The position numbers and the translations under genes were made by a program. Below the pieces are notes generated by a model. It ran no database searches. It was not told where the DNA came from and was given only the letters and a program-made list of their open reading frames with translations. A stretch of DNA of 5,895 nt from Thioalkalivibrio sp. (GTDB lineage: Bacteria > Pseudomonadota > Gammaproteobacteria > Ectothiorhodospirales > Ectothiorhodospiraceae), in assembly GCA_007133115.1 (NCBI GenBank), contig SLNI01000145.1:1-5895 (forward strand). Reading direction: 5' to 3'. Positions 1 to 5,895 of this stretch are shown here, one piece after another. The number at the start of each line of letters is the position of its first letter. Position 1 is the stretch's first letter.

Positions 1-659
1 AGGCTCAGCATCGCATCCAGCTCGTCACGCCGGAATGCATGGCCCTCGGCGGTACCCTGGATTTCGATCACGCCACCGGCCTCGTTCATCACCAGGTTCA
101 TGTCGGTTTCGGCCTGCGAGTCCTCGTCGTAATCGAGATCCAGCACCGGAACGCCCTTGTAGATCCCGACCGAGATGGCCGCAAGGTGGCCGTGCACAGG
201 ATCCTTCTTGAGGATGCCTTTCTTCAGGCAGAGACGGACCGCGTCGCGCAGGGCGACGTAGCCGCCACTGATCGACGCCGTGCGGGTGCCGCCATCGGCC
301 TGCAGCACATCGCAGTCGACGATGATCTGCCGCTCGCCCATGGCATCGAGATCGACCACGGCGCGCAACGCGCGGCCGATCAGCCGCTGGATCTCCATCG
401 TACGTCCGCCCAGTTTCCCGCGCGCGGCCTCGCGCGCCATGCGGTCGTGGGTTGAGCGAGGCAGCATGCCGTACTCCGCGGTGACCCAGCCCCGCCCCTT
501 GCCTTTCAGAAACGGCGGAACCCGCGTCTCGACGGTGGCGGTGCAGAGCACACGGGTGTCTCCGAATTCCACCAGTACCGAACCCTCGGCATGTCGGGTG
601 AAATTTCGCGTAAAGCGGACCGGGCGCAGCTGGTCCGGTTGACGGCCGCTGGGGCGCAT
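1..659 (-). CDS. rph: Ribonuclease PH (3'-truncated by the window edge)
   Basis: RNase PH is a phosphate-dependent 3'-to-5' exoribonuclease of the cytoplasm that trims the 3' ends of tRNA precursors and some rRNA, releasing nucleoside diphosphates. The minus strand reads open from an ATG at 659-657 to the window edge, giving 219 complete codons. The family is about 240 residues, so roughly 20 C-terminal residues are missing. The N-terminus MRPSGR is the typical family start. Other signatures are [15 protein letters not shown] (residues 25-39), [11 protein letters not shown] (61-71), [15 protein letters not shown] (84-98; Arg86 is a phosphate-site residue in the family), [14 protein letters not shown] (117-130; Arg126) and DSQAETD (180-186), whose two aspartates have the metal-binding spacing. 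An AAGGA ribosome-binding site at 670-666, six bases upstream, supports the start. It is transcribed divergently from yicC, a common proteobacterial pairing. The active site is intact as far as it can be seen. Confidence 0.97.
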   Translation of the reverse strand, partial: MRPSGRQPDQLRPVRFTRNFTRHAEGSVLVEFGDTRVLCTATVETRVPPFLKGKGRGWVTAEYGMLPRSTHDRMAREAARGKLGGRTMEIQRLIGRALRAVVDLDAMGERQIIVDCDVLQADGGTRTASISGGYVALRDAVRLCLKKGILKKDPVHGHLAAISVGIYKGVPVLDLDYDEDSQAETDMNLVMNEAGGVIEIQGTAEGHAFRRDELDAMLS

Positions 660-665
660 GGACGT

Positions 666-670
666 TCCTT
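666..670 (-). promoter_or_regulatory. Ribosome-binding site of rph
   Basis: On the minus strand, AAGGA lies six bases upstream of the ATG at 659-657. It fixes the rph start at the family-typical MRPSGR terminus. Confidence 0.7.
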
Positions 671-691
671 GGGAGTCGAATGGAAGTCCCC

Positions 692-727
692 AGTATACGG
701 GAGCCGGCGTGCGGACGCGTCTACAAT
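692..727. promoter_or_regulatory. Divergent rph/yicC promoter region
   Basis: The 100 bp between the two divergent starts must hold both promoters, unless transcripts enter from elsewhere. A -10-like TATACT reads leftward (697-692) toward rph, and a -10-like TACAAT reads rightward (722-727) toward yicC. Each would place transcription start about 25 bases before its start codon, leaving nearly symmetrical short leaders. Neither box has a recognisable -35 hexamer at 16-18 bp. The two -35 regions would overlap within the same roughly 24 bp (698-721), so the promoters may compete or need an activator. The call rests only on hexamer resemblance and geometry. Confidence 0.4.
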
Positions 728-747
728 GGCGGTTTACGCCCACCATC

Positions 748-752
748 AAGGA
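748..752 (+). promoter_or_regulatory. Ribosome-binding site deciding the yicC start
   Basis: AAGGA lies seven bases upstream of the ATG at 760. The frame is open further upstream, to an ATG at 658, but only the 760 start has a well-placed site and the family N-terminus (S-M-T-x-F-A-R). Confidence 0.75.
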
Positions 753-759
753 TCCTCCG

Positions 760-1626
760 ATGACCGCCAGCATGACCGGCTTCGCCCGCCACGACAACGA
801 GATCGGGGGACGGTCCCTGGTATGGGAGATCCGCAGCGTGAACCATCGGTATCTCGATCTGCGCATCCAGGTCCCCGACCACCTTCGTGTGCTGGAGCCC
901 GAACTGCGCGCGCTGCTGCAGCAGTCACTGGCGCGCGGAAAGGTCGATGCCCAGCTGCGGCTCGAGAGTCTGACCGATGCCGGCACAATCCATCTCGATA
1001 CCGGACAGGCGCAGGCTCTGCTCCGAACACTGTCCGAGATCGACCACATGATGGTGAACGGTGCACGGGTATCGCCGCTGGAGATTCTCCGCTGGCCCGG
1101 AGTCATGCAGACCGAGGCTCCGCCCGCCGCGGAGGAGCTCCACGACAGTGTCCTCGTTGGCCTGCGCGCTGCACTCGAGGATCTCCAGGCCATGCGAGGT
1201 TCCGAAGGCACCGCCCTGCGCGCGCTCCTGGAGGAACGCCTGAATGCTTTCGATGCACTCGTCGACGAAGTCCGTACTCGCCGCCCCGCGATCCTTTCGG
1301 AGCAGCGTGAGAAACTGCTTGCACGCGTTGCCGAACTGGATCTGAAGCTGGACCCGCAGCGGCTGGAGCAGGAGATCGCTCTGGTCTCCCAGCGTCTGGA
1401 TGTCGCCGAGGAACTGGATCGCCTCGACGGACACATGGCCGCGATGCGCGAAATCCTGACGCGTGACGAGGCGGTGGGTCGGAGGCTCGACTTCCTGATG
1501 CAGGAGTTCAACCGGGAAGCGAACACCCTGAGCTCCAAGTCGCACGATCTCGCGACGACGCGGGCCGCGATGGAGATGAAGATCCTCACCGAACAAATGC
1601 GCGAACAGATCCAGAACATCGAATAG
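760..1626 (+). CDS. yicC: YicC family endoribonuclease
   Basis: YicC proteins are cytoplasmic endoribonucleases. The E. coli member has been linked to decay of small RNAs such as RyhB together with PNPase, but physiological targets in other bacteria are poorly known. The protein is 288 residues, close to the E. coli length. The N-terminal YicC-like domain opens [14 protein letters not shown], with [14 protein letters not shown] soon after, both hallmark stretches. The middle (about residues 130-230) is Glu/Arg/Leu-rich and probably helical. The C-terminal DUF1732 part carries [16 protein letters not shown] (240-255), then LSSKS, and ends MREQIQNIE, the canonical terminus. The start at 760 was chosen over an in-frame ATG at 658, which would overlap the rph start and add 34 unconserved residues. 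It is divergent from rph, joining two RNA enzymes at one control region. gmk, a frequent downstream neighbour in gammaproteobacteria, is absent. Confidence 0.95.
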   Translation: MTASMTGFARHDNEIGGRSLVWEIRSVNHRYLDLRIQVPDHLRVLEPELRALLQQSLARGKVDAQLRLESLTDAGTIHLDTGQAQALLRTLSEIDHMMVNGARVSPLEILRWPGVMQTEAPPAAEELHDSVLVGLRAALEDLQAMRGSEGTALRALLEERLNAFDALVDEVRTRRPAILSEQREKLLARVAELDLKLDPQRLEQEIALVSQRLDVAEELDRLDGHMAAMREILTRDEAVGRRLDFLMQEFNREANTLSSKSHDLATTRAAMEMKILTEQMREQIQNIE

Positions 1627-1642
1627 TCGAGAGATCGGGTGG

Positions 1643-1672
1643 CCTTGAAAACCCGTTTACCGGCCCCAGCGT
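1643..1672 (+). promoter_or_regulatory. Candidate sigma-32 (RpoH) heat-shock promoter for hsp20
   Basis: CCTTGAA at 1643-1649 matches the core of the E. coli sigma-32 -35 element. After a 14-base spacer, inside the usual 13-17, comes CCCCAGCGT at 1664-1672. It shares the CCCCA start of the CCCCATnTA -10 element but departs from consensus in the last four bases. It lies in the short gap after yicC and would start transcription near 1678, giving a leader of about 30 bases ahead of hsp20. Its position directly before a small heat-shock gene strengthens the call. Whether it also drives cbpA and degQ is inferred. Confidence 0.62.
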
Positions 1673-1696
1673 CACGGTCAGGTAAATGAACCGATC

Positions 1697-1701
1697 AGGA
1701 G
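1697..1701 (+). promoter_or_regulatory. Ribosome-binding site of hsp20
   Basis: AGGAG lies seven bases upstream of the ATG at 1709. It is a strong, well-spaced site, so any thermosensing control would have to act on a leader of only about 30 bases if the upstream promoter call is right. Confidence 0.7.
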
Positions 1702-1708
1702 ACCAACC

Positions 1709-2140
1709 ATGACACTGACACGCTATGAACCCTGGGGCCTGCTGAACCAGCTGTCGCGGGAACTCGAACGCCTGCAGGGCACGGAGTCGCGCGAGGAACC
1801 GGCCTTCACGGCCGACTGGAGCCCTGCGGTGGACATCCGCGAGGAGACCGACGGCTACGTGCTGCATGCCGATCTTCCCGGTGTGGAGCCCGGGGATATT
1901 GAAATCCACATGGAGAAAGGTGTGTTGACCATTCGCGGCGAGCGCAAGCACGAGAGCACCGAAGAGCGCGAGAACTACAAGCGCATCGAGCGCGTGCGCG
2001 GCAACTTCTTCCGCAGCTTCTCGCTGCCGGACACCGCGGACTCGGACAACATCTCCGCGCGCTGCCAGAACGGCGTGCTCGAAGTCAGGATCCCGAAGCA
2101 CGCGAAAGTGCAGCCACGCCGGATCGCCGTCGAAAGCTGA
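1709..2140 (+). CDS. Hsp20/alpha-crystallin family small heat-shock protein
   Basis: This is an ATP-independent cytoplasmic holdase that binds unfolding proteins and passes them to DnaK/ClpB for refolding. The 143-residue protein has three parts. A short N-terminal arm (1-36) contains an amphipathic stretch with LLNQLSRELERL. The alpha-crystallin domain (about 37-132) begins WSPAVDIREE and contains LHADLPGVEPGDIEI, GVLTIRGER (71-79) and the family signature ARCQNGVLEVRIPK (117-130). A short C-terminal tail carries an I-x-V motif (Ile139, Val141), equivalent to the I-x-I/V anchor used in oligomer assembly. The sequence resembles the class widespread in Proteobacteria rather than IbpA/B specifically, so no symbol is given. 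It heads a stress cluster with cbpA and degQ and follows a candidate sigma-32 promoter. The 172-bp gap to cbpA leaves open whether the two genes share one transcript. Confidence 0.95.
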   Translation: MTLTRYEPWGLLNQLSRELERLQGTESREEPAFTADWSPAVDIREETDGYVLHADLPGVEPGDIEIHMEKGVLTIRGERKHESTEERENYKRIERVRGNFFRSFSLPDTADSDNISARCQNGVLEVRIPKHAKVQPRRIAVES

Positions 2141-2157
2141 GGGGTCAGGCACGCGCT

Positions 2158-2171
2158 CCGATCGCGATCGG
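2158..2171. repeat. 14-bp perfect palindrome
   Basis: CCGATCGCGATCGG reads identically on both strands, 17 bases after the hsp20 stop. It could be a dimeric-protein site or a small RNA hairpin. Its right arm (2166-2171) is also the left outer arm of the larger hairpin that follows, so in RNA the two structures would exclude each other. No known operator is recognised. Confidence 0.55.
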
Positions 2172-2199
2172 GGCCTTGGGAACAAGGCCCGGTCCGATC
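2166..2199 (+). other. Hairpin in the hsp20-cbpA spacer, no U-run
   Basis: GGGCCTTG (2171-2178) pairs perfectly with CAAGGCCC (2183-2190) around a GGAA loop, a GNRA tetraloop. In an alternative longer fold, GATCGG (2166-2171) pairs with CCGATC (2194-2199), and GGCCTTG/CAAGGCC stacks inside with a four-base bulge at 2190-2193. No T-run follows, so it is not a classic intrinsic terminator. It may protect the 3' end of the hsp20 message, act in RNA processing, or reduce read-through into cbpA. The pairing is read directly; the role is inferred. Confidence 0.5.
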
Positions 2200-2312
2200 A
2201 TGTCCGGGAACGCCCATCGATCTTCCGGTCCTGGAGGCGGTAACCGGCCCGGTGGGCGTACCATGCACCGGATTGAAGGTGAACCCGAGCTTCGAGGACG
2301 ATTGAGCCAGCG

Positions 2313-3212
2313 ATGGAATTCAGGGATTACTACAAGATCCTGGGAGTGGCTCGTTCTGCCAGCCAGGACGAAATCAAGAAGGCGTATCGCCGGCTGGCCC
2401 GGAAATACCACCCCGATGTCAGCCAGGAGCCCGAAGCCGAGGCACGCTTCAAGGAGATCAACGAGGCGAACGAAGTACTCGGGGATCCGGAACGGCGCGC
2501 ATCCTACGATCAACTCGGTCCGGGCTGGCGCCCGGGCCAGGAGTTCCGGCCGCCTCCGGGCTGGGCCGGCGGACGCACCGGACCGGGTGGACCGGGCGGC
2601 GCTCCGAACTTCGACGGATTCTCCGACTTCTTCGAATCGCTCTTCGGCCAGCGCGCAGGGCGTGCCCGCCCCGGAAGCGGCTTCCGACCGCGCGGCCCGG
2701 ATCGTTCGGCTGTCGCCGAAATCACGCTGGAACAGGCTCTCAAGGGCACCGAGGTGACGCTGAATGCCTCCAATGGGCAATCACGGCGCGTACGCATTCC
2801 CCCAGGCGCCCACAATGGCACGCGCATGCGAGTGCGCGGTCAGGGTGAAGCCGGCCCCGCTTCGGGAACGTCTGGAGACCTGCTTCTCGAGATCCGGGTG
2901 CGTCCCGATCCGCGCTACCGTCTGGAAGGCCGTGATCTGCACCGGGACGTGCCGATCACGCCCTGGGAAGCCGCCCTGGGGGCCACCATCGAGGCGCCAA
3001 CCCCGCAGGGCATGGTGAACCTGAAGATTCCACCCGACTCCAAATCCGGTCGCGTGATGCGGCTGAAGGGACGGGGCTTGCCCGGCAAGACACCGGGCGA
3101 TCTCCTGCTGCGCCTGATGATCGAAGTGCCGCCGGCCGACGAGGCGCGCCAGTGGTACGAGGATATGGCACAGAATTCGTCCTTCCGACCCCGCGAGGGA
3201 CTGCAGCCCTAG
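2313..3212 (+). CDS. cbpA: Class B J-domain protein, CbpA/DnaJ-like
   Basis: This is a co-chaperone that stimulates the DnaK ATPase and delivers clients; E. coli CbpA also binds curved DNA. The 299-residue protein, close to E. coli CbpA, has a J domain (about 5-70, opening DYYKILGV, with the essential HPD at 33-35). A Gly/Phe/Pro/Arg-rich linker (about 71-128) follows, including [10 protein letters not shown] (103-112). Two beta-rich C-terminal substrate-binding domains come next (about 131-203 and 206-275; [13 protein letters not shown] 211-223, GRGLPG 253-258). No CxxCxGxG zinc repeats exist, and the protein has no cysteine, which excludes true DnaJ. The ATG at 2313 gives the usual N-terminus, but its ribosome-binding site is poor: the best GAGGA is 14 bases away. 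It lies between hsp20 and degQ, 25 bases before the latter. No cbpM partner follows. DNA binding cannot be judged from sequence. Confidence 0.93.
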   Translation: MEFRDYYKILGVARSASQDEIKKAYRRLARKYHPDVSQEPEAEARFKEINEANEVLGDPERRASYDQLGPGWRPGQEFRPPPGWAGGRTGPGGPGGAPNFDGFSDFFESLFGQRAGRARPGSGFRPRGPDRSAVAEITLEQALKGTEVTLNASNGQSRRVRIPPGAHNGTRMRVRGQGEAGPASGTSGDLLLEIRVRPDPRYRLEGRDLHRDVPITPWEAALGATIEAPTPQGMVNLKIPPDSKSGRVMRLKGRGLPGKTPGDLLLRLMIEVPPADEARQWYEDMAQNSSFRPREGLQP

Positions 3213-3227
3213 GAAGCGAACCCGAAC

Positions 3228-3231
3228 GAGG
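3228..3231 (+). promoter_or_regulatory. Ribosome-binding site of degQ
   Basis: GAGG lies six bases upstream of the ATG at 3238, inside the 25-bp cbpA-degQ gap. It supports this start, which exposes a signal peptide, and independent translation in a shared transcript. Confidence 0.55.
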
Positions 3232-3237
3232 CACACG

Positions 3238-4584
3238 ATGCTCAGAATCCTGCTGCTCCTGCTCCCCGTCCTTTTCGCGTCCGCGTCTCAGGCCCGGCTG
3301 CCCACGGCGGTCGACGGAGAACCGCTGCCCTCGCTGGCACCCATGCTCGAGCGTGCGGTGCCGGCGGTGGTCAACGTGTCGACCCGGGCGACGGTCGTGG
3401 AATCGGTGAGCCCGTTGTTCGATGACCCCTTCTTCCGACGCTTCTTCGAGCTGCCGACGCAACAGCGCGAGCGTATCCGCCAGGGACTTGGGTCCGGGGT
3501 AATCGTCGATGCGCACGAGGGGCTGATTCTCACCAACAATCACGTGATCCAGAGAGCCGACGAGATCATCGTCACGCTGCACGACGGACGCCGCTACGAC
3601 GCGGAGGTCATCGGTGCCGACCGCGAGACCGACGTAGCGGTAATCCGCATCGACGCCGACGGGCTCGCCGCGCTCGCCTTTGCCGACTCCGACCAGTTGC
3701 GTGTAGGCGACTTCGTCGTGGCGATCGGCAACCCCTTCGGTCTCGGGCAGACGGTCACCAGCGGAATCGTGAGCGCGCTGGGCCGAAGCGGGCTCGGCAT
3801 CGATGGCTTCGAGGATTTCATCCAGACCGATGCCTCGATCAACCCGGGGAACTCCGGTGGCGCCCTCGTGAACCTGAACGGCGAACTGGTGGGCATCAAT
3901 TCAGCCATCCTCGCCCGTGGCGGTGGCAACATCGGCATCGGTTTCGCGATCCCGATCAACATGGCGCGGCAGGTGCAGCAACACCTGGTTCGGGACGGCG
4001 TGATCCACCGCGGCCACCTGGGAATTGCGATCCAGGACCTGACACCGGACCTCGCCCAGGCCTTCGATCTCGAAGTCTCCCGGGGGGCGGTCATCACGCA
4101 GATCGACGCACGATCGCCGGCCGAGCGCGCCGGGCTGCGTGCAGGCGATGTGGTGCTGGAGGTGGACGGAAAATCCGTGCGCAACGCCAGCGAACTGCGC
4201 GCGCGGCTGGGCCTGCTACGGATCGACTCGGAGGTCCGGCTCGGTATCCTGCGCGACGGGCGGGAACGGACCCTGACCGCGCGTATCGCGGCTCCGGTCG
4301 CGCTGGAGATCGACGGCGCGTCGGTAGACGCCCGGCTCGAAGGGGTCCGCTTCACGGAGGCGCTGCATCAGGACGGACAACCGAGGATTCAGGTGGCTGC
4401 GCTGGAAGCCCGATCGCCGGCTGCCCGAGGCGGGCTGCGCGAGGGTGATGTCCTGGTCGGCCTGAACCGGAGAGAGGTACGCAGCCTCGACGACCTGCGC
4501 AGCGCGGCGCAGGCCACACGGGGCGGCGCGCTGTTGCTGAACATCCAGCGCGGCAGCAGTGCCTTTTTCCTGATGCTGCAGTGA
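3238..4584 (+). CDS. degQ: Periplasmic serine endoprotease DegQ (HtrA/Do family)
   Basis: This is an ATP-independent protease and chaperone that degrades or holds misfolded proteins in the periplasm. The 448-residue precursor begins with a signal peptide (Leu-rich core 4-13; probable cleavage after ASASQA, residue 19). The trypsin-like domain holds the full triad: His102 in TNNHV, Asp132 in ETDVAV and Ser206 in GNSGGAL. SDQLRVGDFVVAIGNPFG (151-168) and FIQTDASINPG (194-204) are family signatures. PDZ1 spans about 256-350 (GHLGI at its binding loop) and PDZ2 about 360-446. PLPSLAPMLE (29-38), the short LA loop (about 52-82), the 448-residue length and the close fit to E. coli DegQ favour DegQ over the longer DegP. 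Two PDZ domains exclude DegS. No cysteines are present. It follows cbpA by 25 bp, so co-transcription is likely, and it converges on rho with 13 bp between stops. Confidence 0.95.
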   Translation: MLRILLLLLPVLFASASQARLPTAVDGEPLPSLAPMLERAVPAVVNVSTRATVVESVSPLFDDPFFRRFFELPTQQRERIRQGLGSGVIVDAHEGLILTNNHVIQRADEIIVTLHDGRRYDAEVIGADRETDVAVIRIDADGLAALAFADSDQLRVGDFVVAIGNPFGLGQTVTSGIVSALGRSGLGIDGFEDFIQTDASINPGNSGGALVNLNGELVGINSAILARGGGNIGIGFAIPINMARQVQQHLVRDGVIHRGHLGIAIQDLTPDLAQAFDLEVSRGAVITQIDARSPAERAGLRAGDVVLEVDGKSVRNASELRARLGLLRIDSEVRLGILRDGRERTLTARIAAPVALEIDGASVDARLEGVRFTEALHQDGQPRIQVAALEARSPAARGGLREGDVLVGLNRREVRSLDDLRSAAQATRGGALLLNIQRGSSAFFLMLQ

Positions 4585-4597
4585 CGCCGGGGGTGGC

Positions 4598-5857
4598 TCA
4601 GGCCCGACGCATCATGTCGAAGAACTCGGCGTTCGTCTTCGAGGACTGCATGCGGCCCAGCAGGAATTCCATGGCCTCGGTATCGTCCATGCCGTGCAGG
4701 AACTTGCGGAGGATCCAGAGCTTCTGCAGTTCGTCGGGCTCGGTCAGCAGTTCCTCGCGGCGGGTACCGGAGCGGTTCACATTGATCGCCGGGTAGACCC
4801 GCTTCTCCGCGATCCGGCGGTCCAGGTGGATCTCCATGTTGCCAGTGCCCTTGAATTCCTCGTAGATCACCTCGTCCATCTTGGACCCGGTGTCCACCAG
4901 CGCGGTGGCGAGAATGGTCAGGCTGCCGCCCTCCTCGATGTTGCGCGCGGCGCCGAAGAAGCGCTTGGGCCGGTGCAGGGCATTGGCGTCCACGCCACCG
5001 GTCAGGACCTTGCCGGAACTGGGAACCACGGTGTTGTAGGCGCGCGCCAGGCGGGTAATGGAATCGAGGAGGATCACCACGTCACGCTTGTGCTCAACCA
5101 GACGCTTGGCCTTCTCGATCACCATCTCGGCGACCTGCACGTGACGGGTCGCGGGCTCGTCGAAGGTGCTGGACACGACCTCGCCGCGCACCATCCGGGT
5201 CATCTCCGTGACCTCCTCCGGGCGCTCGTCGATCAGCAGAACGATCAAATAGCTGTCGGGATGATTGGTCGCGATGCTCTGGGCGATGTTCTGCAGCATC
5301 AGGGTCTTGCCGGCCTTCGGCGGCGACACGATCAGGCCGCGCTGACCCCTGCCGAACGGCGCGACCATGTCGATCACCCGGGCGGTGATGTCCTCGGTCG
5401 ATCCGTTACCACGCTCCATGCGCATGCGCTGGTTCGGGTGCAGCGGGGTCAGGTTCTCGAACAAAACCTTGTGCCGGGCTGCCTCCGGCGGCTCGAAATT
5501 GATCTCCGAGACCTTGAGCAGTGCGAAGTAGCGCTCGTTGTCCTTGGGCGGGCGGATCTTGCCGGAGATGGTATCCCCCGTGCGCAGCCCGAAGCGCCGG
5601 ATCTGGCTGGGCGATACGTAGACATCGTCGGGGCCCGCGAGATAGGAGCTGTCCGCCCCGCGCAGGAATCCGAATCCGTCGGAAAGGATTTCCAGGACCC
5701 CGTCGCCGAAGATCGGCTCCCCATTTCTGGCGTGGGCTTTGAGCAGGGCAAAGATGATGTCCTGCTTGCGCGCGCGGGACATGTTGTCGATGCCCTGGGT
5801 CTCGGCGATGGCGACGAGTTCGCCCGCCGTCTTCTGCTTCAGTTCGGTAAGGTTCAT
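4598..5857 (-). CDS. rho: Transcription termination factor Rho
   Basis: Rho is a hexameric RNA-dependent ATPase/translocase that ends transcription at Rho-dependent sites. The 419-residue protein matches E. coli Rho in length and motif numbering. An N-terminal helical domain (1-47) precedes the cold-shock-like primary RNA site (GFGFLR, 61-66, with Phe62 and Phe64). The ATPase core has Walker A PPKAGKT (179-185), DERPEEV (210-216), Walker B VILLDS (261-266, Asp265), Q-loop residues around [12 protein letters not shown] (283-294), R-loop GSKMDE (324-329) and the arginine finger Arg366. Residues whose mutation gives bicyclomycin resistance in E. coli (Leu208, Ser266, Gly337) are wild type, so drug sensitivity is predicted. 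The ATG at 5857-5855 gives the standard MNLTEL start, though only weak ribosome-binding sequence precedes it. rho is commonly autoregulated through its leader, which lies mostly outside the window. Confidence 0.98.
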   Translation of the reverse strand: MNLTELKQKTAGELVAIAETQGIDNMSRARKQDIIFALLKAHARNGEPIFGDGVLEILSDGFGFLRGADSSYLAGPDDVYVSPSQIRRFGLRTGDTISGKIRPPKDNERYFALLKVSEINFEPPEAARHKVLFENLTPLHPNQRMRMERGNGSTEDITARVIDMVAPFGRGQRGLIVSPPKAGKTLMLQNIAQSIATNHPDSYLIVLLIDERPEEVTEMTRMVRGEVVSSTFDEPATRHVQVAEMVIEKAKRLVEHKRDVVILLDSITRLARAYNTVVPSSGKVLTGGVDANALHRPKRFFGAARNIEEGGSLTILATALVDTGSKMDEVIYEEFKGTGNMEIHLDRRIAEKRVYPAINVNRSGTRREELLTEPDELQKLWILRKFLHGMDDTEAMEFLLGRMQSSKTNAEFFDMMRRA

Positions 5858-5895
5858 TTGACCGCGAGTGTGAACGTGATTTTCCTGCGAACCGG

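Noticed and set aside
658..759. An in-frame upstream ATG at 658 would extend YicC by 34 residues.
   Set aside because: The added residues do not resemble the family, the extension overlaps the rph start region, and the ATG at 760 has an AAGGA site and the family N-terminus.
925..1596. A 223-codon open frame antisense to yicC.
   Set aside because: It lies entirely within a well-supported gene. Long antisense frames are expected in GC-rich coding DNA, and its product shows no recognisable domain.
1641..1665. GGCC repeats around the sigma-32-like box, considered as a terminator for yicC.
   Set aside because: Only four pairs form, with a 17-base loop and no T-run afterwards.
2159..2170. Resemblance of the palindrome to the cyanobacterial HIP1 octamer.
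   Set aside because: The centre is TCGCGA rather than GCGATCGC as the repeated unit, it occurs once here, and the genes are not cyanobacterial.
1586..2185. A 199-codon antisense frame spanning the yicC end and hsp20.
   Set aside because: It crosses two genes and the candidate heat-shock promoter, has no recognisable domain, and mirrors codon bias of hsp20.
2176..2757. A frame beginning in the hsp20-cbpA spacer and running through cbpA in another frame.
   Set aside because: Most of it overlaps the J-domain gene out of frame, its start is a TTG inside the hairpin, and the product is Arg/Pro/Ser-rich without any motif. No small gene is supported in the spacer.
3594..4355. A 253-codon open frame antisense to degQ.
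   Set aside because: Its product is a low-complexity Ser/Arg/Pro-rich string with no family resemblance, a typical shadow of GC-rich codons in the opposite strand.
4531..4568. A possible intrinsic terminator inside the 3' end of degQ, with a stem followed by TTTTT.
   Set aside because: The stem has only about six pairs including a wobble, the loop is 14 bases, and the T-run encodes conserved-position phenylalanines, so it was not annotated as a terminator.

Overview
The window is chromosomal DNA from a GC-rich Gram-negative bacterium, most likely a gammaproteobacterium. Rho has the same 419-residue length and active-site numbering as the E. coli protein, RNase PH and YicC are in the divergent arrangement common in Proteobacteria, and the protease is a DegQ-type periplasmic HtrA. 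A purple-sulfur or halophilic lineage (Chromatiales/Ectothiorhodospiraceae) would fit the base composition, but that is a guess, not something shown here. I see no mobile element, CRISPR array, tRNA or rRNA, and coding density is very high.

Layout. Positions 1-659 (minus) hold rph, cut off at the window edge about 20 codons before its end. A 100-bp divergent control region follows, with -10-like boxes facing both ways. yicC (760-1626, plus) encodes the YicC-type endoribonuclease. An 82-bp gap then carries a good candidate heat-shock (sigma-32/RpoH) promoter. Next come three plus-strand protein quality-control genes: a small heat-shock protein (hsp20, 1709-2140), a class B J-domain co-chaperone of CbpA type (2313-3212), and the periplasmic protease/chaperone degQ (3238-4584). 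The hsp20-cbpA gap of 172 bp contains a 14-bp perfect palindrome partly overlapping a strong GNRA-capped hairpin. The cbpA-degQ gap is only 25 bp. rho (4598-5857, minus) converges on degQ with 13 bp between the stop codons.

How the genes work together. rph and yicC are both RNA-processing or decay enzymes sharing one control region. hsp20-cbpA-degQ looks like a compact stress module: an ATP-independent holdase and a DnaK co-chaperone in the cytoplasm, plus a protease for the periplasm, probably induced by heat through the promoter ahead of hsp20. The module lies where many gammaproteobacteria have gmk-rpoZ-spoT after yicC. rho is a separate housekeeping unit whose leader lies mostly outside the window.

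All six genes belong to known families with intact key residues. I found no convincing undescribed system. The points most worth checking are the heat-shock promoter, the gene order, and the structured hsp20-cbpA spacer.
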